DNA of 64,000 bases from Thalassospira lucentensis. GTDB lineage: Bacteria; Pseudomonadota; Alphaproteobacteria; Rhodospirillales; Thalassospiraceae. The stretch's first letter is position 1, and the number at the start of each line of letters is the position of its first letter. The notes beneath the pieces are model-generated. The model made no database searches, was not told where the DNA came from, and saw only the letters and a program-made list of their open reading frames with translations. Both the position numbers and the translations under genes were made by a program. Location: NCBI RefSeq assembly GCF_011806425.1, contig NZ_JAATOV010000005.1, forward strand, positions 248,001 to 312,000. Reading direction: 5' to 3'. Shown here one piece after another: positions 63,041 through 64,000 of the stretch.

Positions 63041-64000
63041 TTAGATCACTTTACCGGGATTAAGCCTATCATCTGGATCGATGGCTGTCTTGATCGCGCG
63101 CAATAATTTCATTTTTTCCGCACTGGCATAATGGGCCAGTTCATCGCGTTTAAGGCGGCCAATCCCGTGCTCTGCACTGATGGATCCGCCAAGATCGGTG
63201 ACAATGTCATGGATGACCCGGTTAAGGTCTTCCCAGCGCGCCAGATAATCGGGTTTGGCCATATCGGTCGGTTGGCTGAAATTAAAATGTATGTTGCCGT
63301 CCCCGACATGCCCAAACGGGCAGGGGCGTATCCCGGGGATAAGGTCCGTCGCCGCCGTCATGCCGCTTGTCAAAAGATCGGGCACCTTTGACACTGGCAC
63401 CGACACATCATGCTTGATGCTGGCCCCTTCAAATCCTTGTGCTTCGGGAATGCCTTCACGGATGGCCCACAGGTTTTTGCGCTGCGCATCCGATTGGGCA
63501 ACAGTGGCGTCCGTCGCAAAACCAGCGGTCATGGCGGTGTCTAAAATGTCGATCAAAAGCGTGTTTAAATCATCACCGGGGCGCGATGATGTCAGTTCGA
63601 TCAAAACATGCCAGTCGGTGTTGCTGGCAAGGGGGCGGGTGATGTTGGGCAAATGCGTGACGGATGTATCATGGGCAAAGCTGCTCATCAGCTCAAACGC
63701 GGAAATCGCATCGCCACTGTCGCGCCGGGCAAGGGCCAGCAGATCAAGTGCGGCATCGGGCGTTGGAACCGCGACCCATGCGGTGGCGATATGTTTTGGC
63801 TGTGGAAACAGCTTTAAGGTCGCCTTGGTGATAATCCCAAGTGTGCCTTCGGCCCCGATAAACAAATGCCGCAGGTCATAACCAGTATTGTCCTTGCGCA
63901 GTTTTGAAAGCCCGTTCCAAATGCTGCCATCGGGTAAAACAACCTCAAGCCCCAGCACCAAATCACGCGTATTGCCATAACGAATGACATTCAAACCACC
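63041..64000 (-). CDS. FAD-binding oxidoreductase, D-2-hydroxyacid dehydrogenase/GlcD type (N-terminus beyond window)
   Basis: 319 residues are visible; the start lies off the right edge, and the frame is open at the last base. It begins inside the FAD-binding PCMH domain (GGLNVIRYGNTRDLVLGLEVVLPDG), then shows GAEGTLGIITKATLKL. The C-terminal cap domain has HVGDGNIHFN, AEHGIGRLKRDELAHY and IKTAIDPDDRLNPGKV, typical of glycolate oxidase GlcD, D-lactate dehydrogenase or D-2-hydroxyglutarate dehydrogenase. These oxidise D-2-hydroxy acids with FAD; which one is not decided. Confidence 0.88.
   Translation of the reverse strand, partial: GGLNVIRYGNTRDLVLGLEVVLPDGSIWNGLSKLRKDNTGYDLRHLFIGAEGTLGIITKATLKLFPQPKHIATAWVAVPTPDAALDLLALARRDSGDAISAFELMSSFAHDTSVTHLPNITRPLASNTDWHVLIELTSSRPGDDLNTLLIDILDTAMTAGFATDATVAQSDAQRKNLWAIREGIPEAQGFEGASIKHDVSVPVSKVPDLLTSGMTAATDLIPGIRPCPFGHVGDGNIHFNFSQPTDMAKPDYLARWEDLNRVIHDIVTDLGGSISAEHGIGRLKRDELAHYASAEKMKLLRAIKTAIDPDDRLNPGKVI

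Overview
The window is a chromosomal stretch of an alphaproteobacterium, most likely Rhodospirillales and close to Thalassospira. This is inferred from the GC level, the alphaproteobacterial forms of RpoB, RpoC, S14 and L17, an ATP12 assembly factor, a DUF1244 protein, and the order tRNA-Tyr/tRNA-Gly/tuf/tRNA-Trp/secE/nusG leading into the ribosomal superoperon. I could not run a database search, so the genus is an inference. There is no CRISPR array, prophage or transposase gene.

Layout. (1) 1-6400, metabolic accessory genes: a RidA fragment, an XRE/cupin regulator with a perfect palindrome beside its start, a GNAT acetyltransferase, a three-gene TRAP transporter translationally coupled to an isocitrate-lyase-superfamily enzyme, and a GFA-family protein. 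(2) 6493-7928: tRNA-Thr and rlmB on the minus strand, then tRNA-Tyr and tRNA-Gly on the plus strand. (3) 8005-40214, the translation/transcription core, all on the plus strand: tuf copy 1, tRNA-Trp, secE, nusG, rplKAJL, rpoBC, rpsLG, fusA, tuf copy 2, then S10-spc-alpha (rpsJ to rplQ) with secY, adk and rpoA. rpmJ (L36) was not found. (4) 40476-50000, housekeeping: a Deg-family protease, rarA, an azoreductase, a DUF1499 protein, crcB, a RluC-type pseudouridine synthase, two HAD phosphatases, an SRPBCC protein and an exported dienelactone-hydrolase-like protein. (5) 50079-54909: a minus-strand ABC importer (permease, ATPase, binding protein), plus-strand ATP12, and a stand-alone ABC exporter membrane domain. 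(6) 55344-64000: propionyl-CoA carboxylase beta and alpha subunits, a HAD protein, DUF1244, acylphosphatase, an unusual nested inverted-repeat element at 60802-61109, an exported acid phosphatase, a DUF4336 protein, and a truncated FAD-linked oxidase at the right edge.

How it works together. The core supplies the ribosome, RNA polymerase core and alpha subunits, NusG, the Sec channel and elongation factors. Many intergenic gaps hold strong hairpins without a U-run, or promoter-like hexamers, which suggests internal tuning of transcript levels. The two tuf genes differ at only four silent positions near their ends and have related 3' hairpins, a clear sign of gene conversion. The flanks carry transport and carbon metabolism: TRAP plus lyase for an organic acid, PccBA for propionyl-CoA, and an ABC importer of the sulfonate/nitrate/thiamine-precursor class.

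The least explained feature is the 308-bp element at 60802-61109. It has an exact 33-bp terminal inverted repeat, an outer 12-bp repeat, and two long internal hairpin arms that together fold as a three-way junction.
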